Assembly: GCA_004555725.1 (NCBI GenBank)
Contig: SFHC01000003.1
Coordinates: 1 to 64,000 of the forward strand
DNA: 64,000 bases
Direction of reading: 5' to 3'
From: [Eubacterium] saphenum
GTDB taxonomy: Bacteria; Bacillota; Clostridia; Peptostreptococcales; Anaerovoracaceae
In this document: positions 52,223 to 60,862 of the stretch, in pieces
Position numbering within the stretch: position 1 is the first letter of the stretch
Layout: the number at the start of each line of letters is the position of its first letter
Position numbers and translations under genes: made by a program
The notes under the pieces: model-generated
Database searches by the model: none
The model's input: the letters and a program-made list of their open reading frames with translations, nothing else
Told to the model about the DNA's origin: nothing

Positions 52223-55200
52223 ATGGCTTGGACAGCTCAGCAGCAAAAGGCAATCGATACGGACGGCAGGAGTCTGCTTGTTTCTGCGGCAGCGGGTTCG
52301 GGGAAGACGGCGGTCATGGTGGAACGTGTCTGCCGGCTGGTCACGGATGAGGGTCTTGATGTGAGAAGGCTCCTGGTGGTGACGTTTACGAATGCGGCGG
52401 CGTCGGAAATGCGCGAGAAGATTCGGTCGGCGCTTCGTACCAAGGCAAAAAGCAATCCGAAGCTGAGAAAACAGCTGGACCTCTTGCCGCAGGCGGAGAT
52501 CAGCACGTTCCACTCGTTTGCGCTCGATGTGATTCACCGGTTCTTCTATCTGACGGATCTTGAAGCCAGCTTTTCGATCGCGGATGAGGCAAGAAGCGCG
52601 GTTCTGTGCGAGGAGGCAATGGAAGAGCTGTTTGATGACTGTTATGAGGCGGAAGATCCGGAATTTCAACAGTTTATGGACTGGTACAGCGCAGAGAAGA
52701 ATGACGATGCTGTCCGGTCGCTGCTGCTCAAGCTGTACCATATGACGCAGGCGCTTCCGGATCCGGACAGGCTTCTTCAGGAACAGGCGGAGGAACTGGA
52801 TTCTGATGGAGACTGGAAGAATTCAAGAATTTACCGCGCGCTGCAGAAAGCCTCTTGCGAGGAGCTTGCACAGTCCATGGAAAGTCTGGAACACGCAATG
52901 GATCTTCTGGATGAAGAGGGGTGCAGCGGGATCTGCGATAAACTTTGCGGCGTCCGTGAACAGATGGATGCGGCACTGCAGTGCTGCAAGTCCGGTGATC
53001 TGGATCAGGCTGGTGCGCATGTACAGGGAATTGTCTGGCCGCGCATGACCGCTTCTAAAGATGAGAAGGAGAATTACGCGCTGATCAAGGACACCGTCAC
53101 TGCACTTCGCGACGCGTCGAAAAAAAGACTGGATGCTCTGAAGGAGGCGTTTTTCACAGAGCCGCTGGAGGATGCGTTCAGAGAGGTTGCAGAGACTAAG
53201 GGTGCGGCAGATACGCTGCTGCGGCTTCTGCGTGATTTCCAGACTCGTTTTCATGAGAAGAAACAGCAGAATCGTCTGATCGATTTTAACGATATTGAGC
53301 ACTACTGCCTCAGGATTCTCCAGAATGAAAAGGCGGCGAACTATTACCGGGACAAGTTTCTGGCGGTGTTCATCGATGAATACCAGGATACGAGTCTGGT
53401 GCAGGAGGCCATCATTTCCAGAATCGCGCGTCCGGACAATCTGTTTATGGTCGGTGACCAGAAGCAGTGCATCTACCAGTTCCGCCTTGCAGAGCCGCGG
53501 ATTTTCAGGGACAAATATCAGACGTTCAAGGAGGAGATGAAACGGCAGGACGGGCACGCTATGAAAATTGACTTGAATCGCAACTTCAGAAGCAAGCCGG
53601 TCATTCTGCAGGCAATTAATGACGTGTTTCAGCCGATTATGGACGGCTATGACGAGGACGCAAAACTGTATCCGGGTATTCCGTATGACGGGGAGTACTC
53701 ATTTTCGCCAGAAACGCGGATCATTGATACAGAGGCGCCGGAAGGGCTGGATCCGGAGATCGCAGCTCTGAAAAAAGCAGATCTGGAAGCTCGTGAAGCT
53801 GCGCGGCTGATCCGTGAGAATGTCGGAAAACCGTATTTTGACGCCAAGTCGGGACAGGTGAAAACGCTGCAGTACAGGGATATTGTGATCCTTCAGCGTT
53901 CGGTTCTGGGCAGCGCCGGGACGTTTATGGAAACCATGCAGGAGGAGAATATTCCGCTGTACATAGACAGCAATGACGGATTTTTTGACCGGACGGAGAT
54001 TCATGTATTTATGAATCTGCTTGCGGTAATCGATAATATGTATCAGGATGTTCCGATGATCAGTGTGCTGCGCTCAGAGATATTCCGTTTTACGACGGAT
54101 GAACTTGCTGAGATCCGAAGCCTTTCTCCAGAGGGCGCGTTTACAGAAGCGCTGATTGCCGCTTCCGGTTTGGAAAGAACAGGCCTGGCAGAAAAATGTG
54201 CATCTGTTCTTCAGAAGATCCGGGAATGGAAAGTTCTGGCGCTGGCCATGCCGCTGCCGGATTTTCTGTGGAAACTCATGCTGGATACTGGTTATTATGT
54301 GATTTCCGGGGCGATGCCGGACGGAGAAATGCGGCAGGCAAACCTGCGCGTGCTGCTTTCCCGTGCACAGCAGTACAGTGAAGACGCGCAGAGTTCACTG
54401 TACTCTTTCATGCGCTATATAGACGCCGTCCGCCAGCATACGGTCAAGACGAGCCAGGCCAGGCTGCTGTCGGAAAATGACAATGTCGTCCGGATGATGA
54501 CGATTCACAAGTCCAAGGGTCTGGAGTTCCCGATGGTCATTATTTCTGGCATGGGAAACAACTTGAATTACACGAGCGGGAAGGATCCGATTCTGTTCCA
54601 TAAAGATATCGGTTTAGGGCTGAGCCTGGAGGATCCGGAACACCGGCTGAAGAAAACCACACTGACCAGGAGCCTGATCGTTCATCAGTACCGGCAGGAA
54701 GAATATGAAGAGAATATCCGCATCCTGTATGTCGCAATGACGCGCGCCAGAGAGAAACTGTATCTTCTCGGCTGTGTCAAAGAAGCAGATAAATTTCTGG
54801 AGAGCAAGGAGGCAGGGATCCGCACCCGCCGGTCGTTCCTGGACATGATGGAGGCGATTCCGCATCCTGTCGTGATCACTCTGGACGAGCTGGAAAACAG
54901 AGAAGAGAATGATGAAATTCAGGATCGTGAGACGCAGGAGCAGACAGAGGCGGCAAAAGACAGACTGGACAAGGTCATAAGCCGGCTGAATTACTGCTAT
55001 CCGCATCTGTATGCCGGTCATGTGCGCTCAAAATATACGGTAACCTCGCTGAATGAACAGCGGGCAGCGGAAGCTGAACGTTCCGGAAAACACACGGTTC
55101 CGGAGGCCGCGCTCCATGTGGGGCGGAAAGTTCCTCTTTTTATGCAGGAGAAGAAATCCCTTACGTTTGCAGAGCGCGGAACGGTGTATCATGGAATCAT

Positions 55201-55687
55201 GGAGCATCTTGACTTTGCGCGGGCGGAAAGCGGGGGAGCGGCGTATATCCGTCAGGCTGTTTCTGAAATGGAAAAGGAAAAGATTTTTCTTCCGGAAGAA
55301 ATCGAAGCGGTGGATCTTGAGAAAATCGCTGCTTTCTTCACAACTGATCTGGGAAAGCGCAGCGCGCGCGCAGCTGCCGCCCGGCAGCTGTGGAAAGAAC
55401 AGACCTTCAATCTTGGTATTGAAATGAATGGAGAATTTTCCATGGTGCAGGGAATGATCGACTGTTTCTTTAAAGAAAACGGCCGGATCATCCTTCTGGA
55501 TTACAAGAGCAACTGGGTCGACTTTCGGAAACCGTTTGAAGAAGAAAGGAACAGGCTGCTGGAAAAATACCGCACACAGCTGCGCATCTACCGGGACGCT
55601 GTTCAGAAGGGAATGCAGCTTCCTGTGTCAGAAGCGTATCTGTACCTGTTCTCCGCAAAACGGTGCATATCACTCGATGAAGGATAA
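52223..55687 (+). CDS. addA: ATP-dependent helicase/nuclease subunit AddA
   Basis: From the ATG at 52223 the protein has 1154 residues. It has a UvrD-type helicase core with Walker A SAAAGSGKTAVMVERV (residues 21-36), motif II FIDEYQDTS near 383, and MMTIHKSKGLEFPMV near 760. A C-terminal RecB-type nuclease domain contains GTVYHGIMEH, GMIDCFF and LLDYKSNW (about 1075-1095), so the nuclease looks intact. AddA with AddB processes double-strand breaks. addB, usually directly upstream of addA, is absent here; gpmI is there instead. A TATACT box (52175-52180) precedes it. Confidence 0.93.
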   Translation: MAWTAQQQKAIDTDGRSLLVSAAAGSGKTAVMVERVCRLVTDEGLDVRRLLVVTFTNAAASEMREKIRSALRTKAKSNPKLRKQLDLLPQAEISTFHSFALDVIHRFFYLTDLEASFSIADEARSAVLCEEAMEELFDDCYEAEDPEFQQFMDWYSAEKNDDAVRSLLLKLYHMTQALPDPDRLLQEQAEELDSDGDWKNSRIYRALQKASCEELAQSMESLEHAMDLLDEEGCSGICDKLCGVREQMDAALQCCKSGDLDQAGAHVQGIVWPRMTASKDEKENYALIKDTVTALRDASKKRLDALKEAFFTEPLEDAFREVAETKGAADTLLRLLRDFQTRFHEKKQQNRLIDFNDIEHYCLRILQNEKAANYYRDKFLAVFIDEYQDTSLVQEAIISRIARPDNLFMVGDQKQCIYQFRLAEPRIFRDKYQTFKEEMKRQDGHAMKIDLNRNFRSKPVILQAINDVFQPIMDGYDEDAKLYPGIPYDGEYSFSPETRIIDTEAPEGLDPEIAALKKADLEAREAARLIRENVGKPYFDAKSGQVKTLQYRDIVILQRSVLGSAGTFMETMQEENIPLYIDSNDGFFDRTEIHVFMNLLAVIDNMYQDVPMISVLRSEIFRFTTDELAEIRSLSPEGAFTEALIAASGLERTGLAEKCASVLQKIREWKVLALAMPLPDFLWKLMLDTGYYVISGAMPDGEMRQANLRVLLSRAQQYSEDAQSSLYSFMRYIDAVRQHTVKTSQARLLSENDNVVRMMTIHKSKGLEFPMVIISGMGNNLNYTSGKDPILFHKDIGLGLSLEDPEHRLKKTTLTRSLIVHQYRQEEYEENIRILYVAMTRAREKLYLLGCVKEADKFLESKEAGIRTRRSFLDMMEAIPHPVVITLDELENREENDEIQDRETQEQTEAAKDRLDKVISRLNYCYPHLYAGHVRSKYTVTSLNEQRAAEAERSGKHTVPEAALHVGRKVPLFMQEKKSLTFAERGTVYHGIMEHLDFARAESGGAAYIRQAVSEMEKEKIFLPEEIEAVDLEKIAAFFTTDLGKRSARAAAARQLWKEQTFNLGIEMNGEFSMVQGMIDCFFKENGRIILLDYKSNWVDFRKPFEEERNRLLEKYRTQLRIYRDAVQKGMQLPVSEAYLYLFSAKRCISLDEG

Positions 55688-55731
55688 AGGAATAAGCAGC
55701 AGGGGAATAAGAAAGGGAACAAGGTGAGAGA

Positions 55732-56589
55732 ATGAGTATTGATCATACAGGTGTCATTTTTGAAGGCGGCGGTATGCGTGGAATTTTCTGCACGGGTGTT
55801 ATCGACTATTTTCTGGAAAACCATATCTATTTTCCGCATGTGTACGGAGTGTCCGCGGGAGCCTGCAATGCCTGCAGTTACGTCAGCCGGCAGGAGGGGC
55901 GCGCGTACGGAACATCAACCGAATATCTGAAGGATCCGGAGTTTGGCGGGATGAAGAGCCTGAGAAAGACGGGCAATTATTTTAATGTAAATTTCATCTA
56001 CCACGAGATTCCGGAGAATCTCTATCCGATCGACAATGAGACGTTTAAAAACAGCGGAGTGGATTTCAGGGTTTCGATTACCAACTGCATCACCGGTGAG
56101 GCAGAATATCCGCAGATACGCGATCTGTATGAGGATATGAAGTATGTACAGGCATCTGCGAGCCTTCCGCTGCTCTCACAGATGGTTCCGATCGACGGAT
56201 ATGTCTATCTGGATGGGGGCATCTGCGATTCCATTCCGGTTATGGAGTCTGTCCGTGCAGGAAATAAAAAAAATGTCGTCGTTCTCACGCGTCCGATCGG
56301 ATACCGGAAGAAGCCGAATCATGCCATCATGCCGATGATCCGCGCCAAGTATATCCGCTACCCGAATCTGGTTCACGCGATTGAAAACCGGTATATGTTC
56401 TATAACCGTACCCTGGATTATATCGAACAGGGAGTGAAAGAAGGGAACGTGTTTGTTATTGCTCCGCTCGGCGATCTGGACATCGGAAGGACGGAGATGG
56501 ATAAGGACAAGCTGAAAAAAGGGTATGAAGAAGGCTATTTTGTGGCTGAAGGTCTGCATGACCGGATGATGGAGTTCCTGGAAGGGTAA
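55732..56589 (+). CDS. Patatin-like phospholipase family protein
   Basis: The 285-residue protein has the patatin catalytic set: oxyanion loop FEGGGMRGIF, nucleophile elbow YGVSAGACNA (GxSxG, Ser near residue 43) and the catalytic Asp in YLDGGICDSIPV near residue 162. It is of the bacterial YjjU-like type, without a signal peptide. The natural lipid substrate is unknown. It starts 44 bases after addA and may share its transcript. A hairpin terminator follows. Confidence 0.88.
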   Translation: MSIDHTGVIFEGGGMRGIFCTGVIDYFLENHIYFPHVYGVSAGACNACSYVSRQEGRAYGTSTEYLKDPEFGGMKSLRKTGNYFNVNFIYHEIPENLYPIDNETFKNSGVDFRVSITNCITGEAEYPQIRDLYEDMKYVQASASLPLLSQMVPIDGYVYLDGGICDSIPVMESVRAGNKKNVVVLTRPIGYRKKPNHAIMPMIRAKYIRYPNLVHAIENRYMFYNRTLDYIEQGVKEGNVFVIAPLGDLDIGRTEMDKDKLKKGYEEGYFVAEGLHDRMMEFLEG

Positions 56590-56618
56590 ATGTCCAGGGT
56601 GAAATAGCTGATGAGAAC

Positions 56619-56650
56619 GCGGCGGAACGGATGAAATTCTGTTCCGCCGC
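56619..56650 (+). terminator. Terminator after the patatin-like gene
   Basis: GCGGCGGAAC (56619-56628) pairs with GTTCCGCCGC (56641-56650), then TGATTTATAT. Confidence 0.65.
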
Positions 56651-56679
56651 TGATTTATATGGAGCTGAAGCGCATGAAA

Positions 56680-56714
56680 AGAGGGATCCTGCACAATCTG
56701 TGCGGGATCCCTCT
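56680..56714 (-). terminator. Terminator of gdhA
   Basis: AGAGGGATCC at 56680-56689 pairs with GGATCCCTCT near 56705-56714, and GCACA/TGTGC continue the stem. On the minus strand TTTTC follows. Confidence 0.7.
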
Positions 56715-56771
56715 ATATAAAGGTTACAGGCTAAAGTTAATTAGCTTCACCTCGGGGCCGATATTTATGAA

Positions 56772-58118
56772 TTAGCAAACACCCTGCATCATCATAGCTT
56801 CAGCAACTCTCTCGAATCCGGCAATGTTTGCTCCGGCTACGAAGTTGTCGCCGAGGTTGTACTTAGCACAAGCCTCTTCTGTGATCTCAAAGATATGATC
56901 CATGATGTGCTCGAGCTCTTCATAAACGCGCTCTTTGCTCCAGATCAGATGCTCTGCGTTCTGAGCCATTTCCAGGCAGGAGCAAGCTACGCCGCCGGCG
57001 TTGCATGCCTTGGACGGAGCAACAACAACATTGTTCTCCTGCAGGTATTTGATAGCCTCGTTTGTGGTCGGCATGTTAGCGCCTTCGATGAGGTATCTTG
57101 CATTGTTCTTAACCATTTCCTTAGCCCAGTCAAGAGTGATGTCGTTCTGCATAGCGCATGGCATGTACAGATCAGCCTTAACTTCCCAAGGTCTCTTTCC
57201 TGCGATGAACTTAGCATTCGGGAACTTCTCTGCGTATGGAGCGCAGATGTTCTTTCCGGAAGATCTCAGCTCGAGCAGGTAGTCGATCTTCTCCGGTGTT
57301 GTGATTCCTTCTTCATCGAGGATGTATCCGTCCGGTCCGGAAATTGTGATTGGCTTAGCGCCCAGCTCAGTCAGCTTTGTGATTGTTCCCCAGGATACGT
57401 TGCCGAATCCGGAAACAACTGCTGTCTTGCCCTCGAGGGACTCACCGAAGTGTTTCAGAACGTCTCTTGCAAAGAATACAATTCCGAATCCTGTAGCTTC
57501 TGTTCTTCCGTTCAGTCCGCCGTTGGTGGTTCCTTTTCCTGTCCATGTTCCGTCATACTGACCTGTCAGTCTCTTATACTGACCCATCATGTAGCCGATC
57601 TCTCTTCCGCCTACACCCATGTCTCCGGCAGGAACATCGACGTTTGGTCCGATGTGTCTGTACAGCTCATCGATGAAGGACTGGCAGAATCTCATAACTT
57701 CTGCGTCGGACTTTCCGGCAGGATCAAAGTCGGAACCTCCCTTGCCGCCGCCGATCGGCAGTCCTGTCAGGGAGTTCTTGAAGATCTGCTCAAATCCGAG
57801 GAACTTCAGGATTCCCGGATAAACGTTAGCCTGGAATCTCAGTCCGCCCTTATAAGGTCCGAGCGCGCTGTTGAACTGCACTCTGTATCCTCTGTTTACC
57901 TGAACCTTGCCGTTGTCGTCAACCCAAGGAACACGGAACTGGATGAGTCTTTCAGGCTCGATCAGTCTGTCCATCAGTCCGGACTCAACATACTCAGGAT
58001 GAGCTTCCAGAACTGGCTCGATGGAAGTCAGAACCTCTTCTACAGTCTGCAGAAATTCAGGCTCGTGTGCGTTCTTCTGCTTAGCGATCTCGATGTACTT
58101 GTCAGCAATCTTACCCAT
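56772..58118 (-). CDS. gdhA: Glutamate dehydrogenase (NADP-specific type)
   Basis: The 448-residue hexameric-type enzyme interconverts 2-oxoglutarate plus ammonia and glutamate. The catalytic region is GGLRFQANVYPGILKFLGFE with the active Lys in LPIGGGKGGSDFDP, followed by DVPAGDMGVGGREIGYM. A Rossmann domain contains VSGFGNVSWGT. The similarity to E. coli-type GdhA suggests NADP use, though the cofactor was not tested. The ATG at 58118 has AAGGAG 7 bases upstream; the nearer ATG at 58124 overlaps that site. It has a good promoter of its own. Confidence 0.95.
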   Translation of the reverse strand: MGKIADKYIEIAKQKNAHEPEFLQTVEEVLTSIEPVLEAHPEYVESGLMDRLIEPERLIQFRVPWVDDNGKVQVNRGYRVQFNSALGPYKGGLRFQANVYPGILKFLGFEQIFKNSLTGLPIGGGKGGSDFDPAGKSDAEVMRFCQSFIDELYRHIGPNVDVPAGDMGVGGREIGYMMGQYKRLTGQYDGTWTGKGTTNGGLNGRTEATGFGIVFFARDVLKHFGESLEGKTAVVSGFGNVSWGTITKLTELGAKPITISGPDGYILDEEGITTPEKIDYLLELRSSGKNICAPYAEKFPNAKFIAGKRPWEVKADLYMPCAMQNDITLDWAKEMVKNNARYLIEGANMPTTNEAIKYLQENNVVVAPSKACNAGGVACSCLEMAQNAEHLIWSKERVYEELEHIMDHIFEITEEACAKYNLGDNFVAGANIAGFERVAEAMMMQGVC

Positions 58119-58186
58119 AACCATTCTCCTTTTTTTAAATAACAGTTTCAGTTCTGTGTGTTTCTCAGAACCTCTCTCTGTCATGG

Positions 58187-58215
58187 AATATAACACTATG
58201 TGAAGGTTCAGTCAA
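58187..58215 (-). promoter_or_regulatory. Promoter of gdhA
   Basis: On the minus strand TTGACT (complement of 58210-58215) and TATATT (complement of 58187-58192) are separated by 17 bp. Confidence 0.75.
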
Positions 58216-58755
58216 TATGTTGAAACGACTTTTTTGGAAAACATAGAAATTATCTGAAAACGTTGTACGAAGGTGGAATTACTTTGTGTATACATTGTGG
58301 AACATCACAAAAAACGTATAAAATACTATAAAGAACGCAGTATCGTCGGTGTTTGTATACGTTGAAAATATGCGATATACAGCAGATATTTGATAAAAAA
58401 CAAACAATGAACATAGAGTGATAATACACGGCACGAGAAGAGAAATCAAGAGCCTGCAAGCACAAATCTTTCAGTGCAAGAACACAGTTTTGAAGAATTA
58501 TTTGAGAACACTTGCACGCAAGTTGGGTATTTTTTGTCCGTAGTATACCGGTAGACACCAGAAAAACGTTAAAAGACAGGCATGCCGGACTTCCGACAAA
58601 AAAGAGGTGTTATGTATTCTGTATAAAATATATTCTGTACAATGGAAAAACAGTAAAGATTCATTCTGCGTGAATGAAAAACATTTTCAAATGCGGCCTG
58701 TCCATAATGAGCAGATGATTCTGTCTGCCGTTCTCTTGGGAACAGCCCGTACTTC
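58216..58755. other. AT-rich intergenic region between gdhA and mgtE
   Basis: About 540 bases without a supported gene. The 7-mer GTGCAAG and its complement CTTGCAC occur near 58475 and 58512, and ACTTGCACGCAAGT is a tight inverted repeat followed by a T-run near 58535. GTATAC hexamers occur at about 58290, 58355 and 58542, but never as the full GTATACNGTATAC palindrome. TATAAAAT- and TACAAT-like boxes are frequent, as expected from the base composition. Confidence 0.4.
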
Positions 58756-58784
58756 TTGAAATATGAACACGCAGGCTCTATAAT
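58756..58784 (+). promoter_or_regulatory. Promoter of the mgtE transcript
   Basis: TTGAAA (58756-58761) and TATAAT (58779-58784) with a 17-bp spacer. The start near 58791 leaves a leader of about 230 bases before mgtE. Confidence 0.75.
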
Positions 58785-58790
58785 ATTAAT

Positions 58791-59021
58791 GTTAATAAGA
58801 TAAATAACAGAAGAATGAAAGGAGTGGATAGTATGGACAGCGTTCCCGTGGGACATTTGTCTGAGAAAATTCGAATACAACCGTCAATAAGATATTCACT
58901 CCTGCATAAAGTCTGCTCCGGTCTTTAGAAACACGGCAGTGCTGTTTTCTGTGCGCATTTTCCTGTTTCATAGGACCCCTGCAGGTTCTGCAGAGGGTGA
59001 GGAAAGGATGCGTGAGGACCA
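58791..59021 (+). promoter_or_regulatory. Long mgtE leader with alternative base pairing
   Basis: AGGAGTGGATA (58820-58830), which contains the ribosome binding site of the short leader frame, is complementary along 11 bases (one G-T pair) to TATTCACTCCT (58893-58903) inside that frame. Nearer mgtE, ACCCCTGCAG (58975-58984) pairs with CTGCAGAGGGT (58988-58998), one bulged A, just before the mgtE start region. This suggests control by translation of the leader frame. The conserved M-box (Mg riboswitch) sequence was not recognised. The regulatory role is inference. Confidence 0.45.
58833..58928 (+). CDS. Possible 31-residue leader peptide upstream of mgtE
   Basis: The ATG at 58833 has AAAGGAG 8 bases upstream, among the best-placed sites in the region, and the frame ends at TAG 58926-58928. 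The peptide starts MDSVPVGHLSEKIRIQPS, is basic overall and has no signal or membrane segment. It resembles no leader peptide I know. Its 3' half carries the segment that can pair with its own ribosome binding site. Coding is plausible but not proven. Confidence 0.4.
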   Translation: MDSVPVGHLSEKIRIQPSIRYSLLHKVCSGL

Positions 59022-60416
59022 ATGGAGAATACAGTGGACAGAGACCAGCTGTATGATGAAACCTTGGGAGATCTCCTGGAGCTTCTGGAAGACAAGCAGT
59101 ATTTCAGGGCTCGTGATCTGCTGCTGAAATTCAATCCGGCAGATATCGCGGATCTTCTCGAGGATATTTCTGATGACGCAGGACTCAGAATGACCGTGGT
59201 GCTTTTCCGTCTTCTGCCGAAAGATGTTTCGGTTGACGTTTTTGCGGAACTGTCTCCTGAAGATCAGATGGATATCGTCAGCGAAGTCACAGAAAAAGAA
59301 ACTTCATTTATTGTAAACGAGCTGGATTTTGACGACAAGATTGACATTCTGGAAGAAATGCCGGCCAATCTCGTCACCAGAATCCTTGAAAAAACACCGG
59401 CTTCAGAAAGAAAACAGATTAACACCTTCCTGAATTATCCGGACAATACCGCCGGAAGCCTGATGACGCCGGAATACATCAGCGTCAAGAAGGACTGGAC
59501 CGTGAAGGAATCTCTGGAGCATATCCGCAGTTTTGGCACTGATGCGGAAACCATCTACACCTGTTATGTGCGCGATGGATCGTGGCGTCTGATCGGAGTG
59601 GTGTCGTTAAGCACCATCGTATTATCTGATGAGGACACCAAGATCATGGATATCATGCACACGGATGTCGTCAGTGAGAACGTCGACGCCGACCAGGAGG
59701 AAGTATCGGATGATTTTAAGAAATACGGATACATCGCGATGCCGGTTGTCGATAAGGATGACCGTCTTGTCGGAATCATCACCGTCGACGATATCCTCGA
59801 TGTCATGGAAGATGAGGCCACTGAGGATATCGAGAGAATGAACGGTGTCATCGATTTTGAAGACGCCAGGAAGAGTTATATGGATCTCACCGTGTGGCAG
59901 CATGCAAAGAACCGCCTGCCGTGGCTCTTGATTCTGACTGTTGTTTACGTTCTGACCGGACTGATTATTCATCATAATGACCATATGCTTTCTGCAGCAA
60001 TCCAGCTGGTGACTTACATTCCGCTTCTCATGGGAACCGGAGGAAACTGCGGATCACAGGCAGCATCACTGATTATCCGAGGTCTTGCGACCGATGAGGT
60101 AGAGACGGAAGACTGGACCAAGGTCTTGTGGAAGGAAATCCGCGTGGGTATTCTCCTTGGTGTGATACTGAGTGCTGTGAACTTTGCCCGAGTGCGATTC
60201 CTGGACGGACAGACCATGATGATGGCGGTCACCGTCTGCGCGGCGATGTTCTTCATAACGATCATTGCCAAGATTATCGGCGGCATGGTTCCGCTTCTGG
60301 TCAAGAAGATTCACCTGGACCCGGCGCTGATCGCAAACCCGGCGATTACTTCCGTGTCCGACGCGGCAGCACTGCTGGTCTACTTTGCGATGGCCGGACT
60401 GGTGCTGTCCATCTAG
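59022..60416 (+). CDS. mgtE: MgtE-family magnesium transporter
   Basis: The 464-residue protein has an N-terminal MgtE_N helical domain (about 1-125, with LLKFNPADIADLLEDIS), paired CBS domains (about 135-255, with LMTPEYISVKKDWTV and GIITVDDILDVMEDEATED) and a C-terminal membrane domain of about five helices with PLLMGTGGNCGSQAASLIIRGLA, the signature of the Mg pore. CBS domains close the channel when Mg is plentiful. GAGG precedes the ATG. A small gene follows within 25 bases. Confidence 0.93.
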   Translation: MENTVDRDQLYDETLGDLLELLEDKQYFRARDLLLKFNPADIADLLEDISDDAGLRMTVVLFRLLPKDVSVDVFAELSPEDQMDIVSEVTEKETSFIVNELDFDDKIDILEEMPANLVTRILEKTPASERKQINTFLNYPDNTAGSLMTPEYISVKKDWTVKESLEHIRSFGTDAETIYTCYVRDGSWRLIGVVSLSTIVLSDEDTKIMDIMHTDVVSENVDADQEEVSDDFKKYGYIAMPVVDKDDRLVGIITVDDILDVMEDEATEDIERMNGVIDFEDARKSYMDLTVWQHAKNRLPWLLILTVVYVLTGLIIHHNDHMLSAAIQLVTYIPLLMGTGGNCGSQAASLIIRGLATDEVETEDWTKVLWKEIRVGILLGVILSAVNFARVRFLDGQTMMMAVTVCAAMFFITIIAKIIGGMVPLLVKKIHLDPALIANPAITSVSDAAALLVYFAMAGLVLSI

Positions 60417-60441
60417 CGGAGAACAGGGGGAGTGTGAGAAA

Positions 60442-60768
60442 ATGGAAACGCAGGATCATCGAGAGGATCGCAGAGGCAGCGGGTCTCTGCGCGATGAGCG
60501 TAAGGAGGAGCTCCTGAACGCTTATCAGCAGGAACTGCATGAGATTCAGACAAAAAGAAAAGAGCAAGAGGAAATCAGGCGCCCGCTTCCAAAAGCGTCG
60601 GACTACGTCCTTCCGGGAACGGAGGAAGATGCCTGGGAGGGAATGTCTGATGAAGATAAAAAGAAAGAAATACATGGAGATCTCCGTTCAGGATGGTCAA
60701 AATGGGGAAATCTGCTGATTGCCGTTATTGTGATCGGTGTAATCATCCTGTTTAAATTTCTGTCATAG
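60442..60768 (+). CDS. Small protein with C-terminal membrane anchor
   Basis: The 108-residue protein is hydrophilic and highly charged for about 85 residues (KRKEQEEIRRPLPK, DEDKKKEIHGD) and ends in one hydrophobic helix (WGNLLIAVIVIGVIILFKFL), so it probably sits tail-anchored with its bulk in the cytoplasm. No family is recognised. It follows mgtE by 25 bases with GGGGGAG upstream and is closed by a 12-bp-stem terminator, so it is co-transcribed with mgtE and might act with it. Confidence 0.65.
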   Translation: METQDHREDRRGSGSLRDERKEELLNAYQQELHEIQTKRKEQEEIRRPLPKASDYVLPGTEEDAWEGMSDEDKKKEIHGDLRSGWSKWGNLLIAVIVIGVIILFKFLS

Positions 60769-60770
60769 TT

Positions 60771-60822
60771 CAATCCCGGACAATGCTGAGAGCCTGCCTC
60801 CAGATGTCCGGGATTGCTTTAT
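60771..60822 (+). terminator. Terminator of the mgtE operon
   Basis: CAATCCCGGACA (60771-60782) pairs perfectly with TGTCCGGGATTG (60805-60816), followed by CTTTAT. Confidence 0.75.
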
Positions 60823-60862
60823 ATAAGAATGAAACAGGGATACAGAGGAAGGAGGAACATGA

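Noticed and set aside
56895..58142. A 415-codon plus-strand open frame opposite gdhA
   Set aside because: It mirrors a fully conserved glutamate dehydrogenase; its translation has no recognisable motif and no start signal.
58791..59021. M-box magnesium riboswitch before mgtE
   Set aside because: The conserved M-box strings were not found by eye. A covariance search would settle it.
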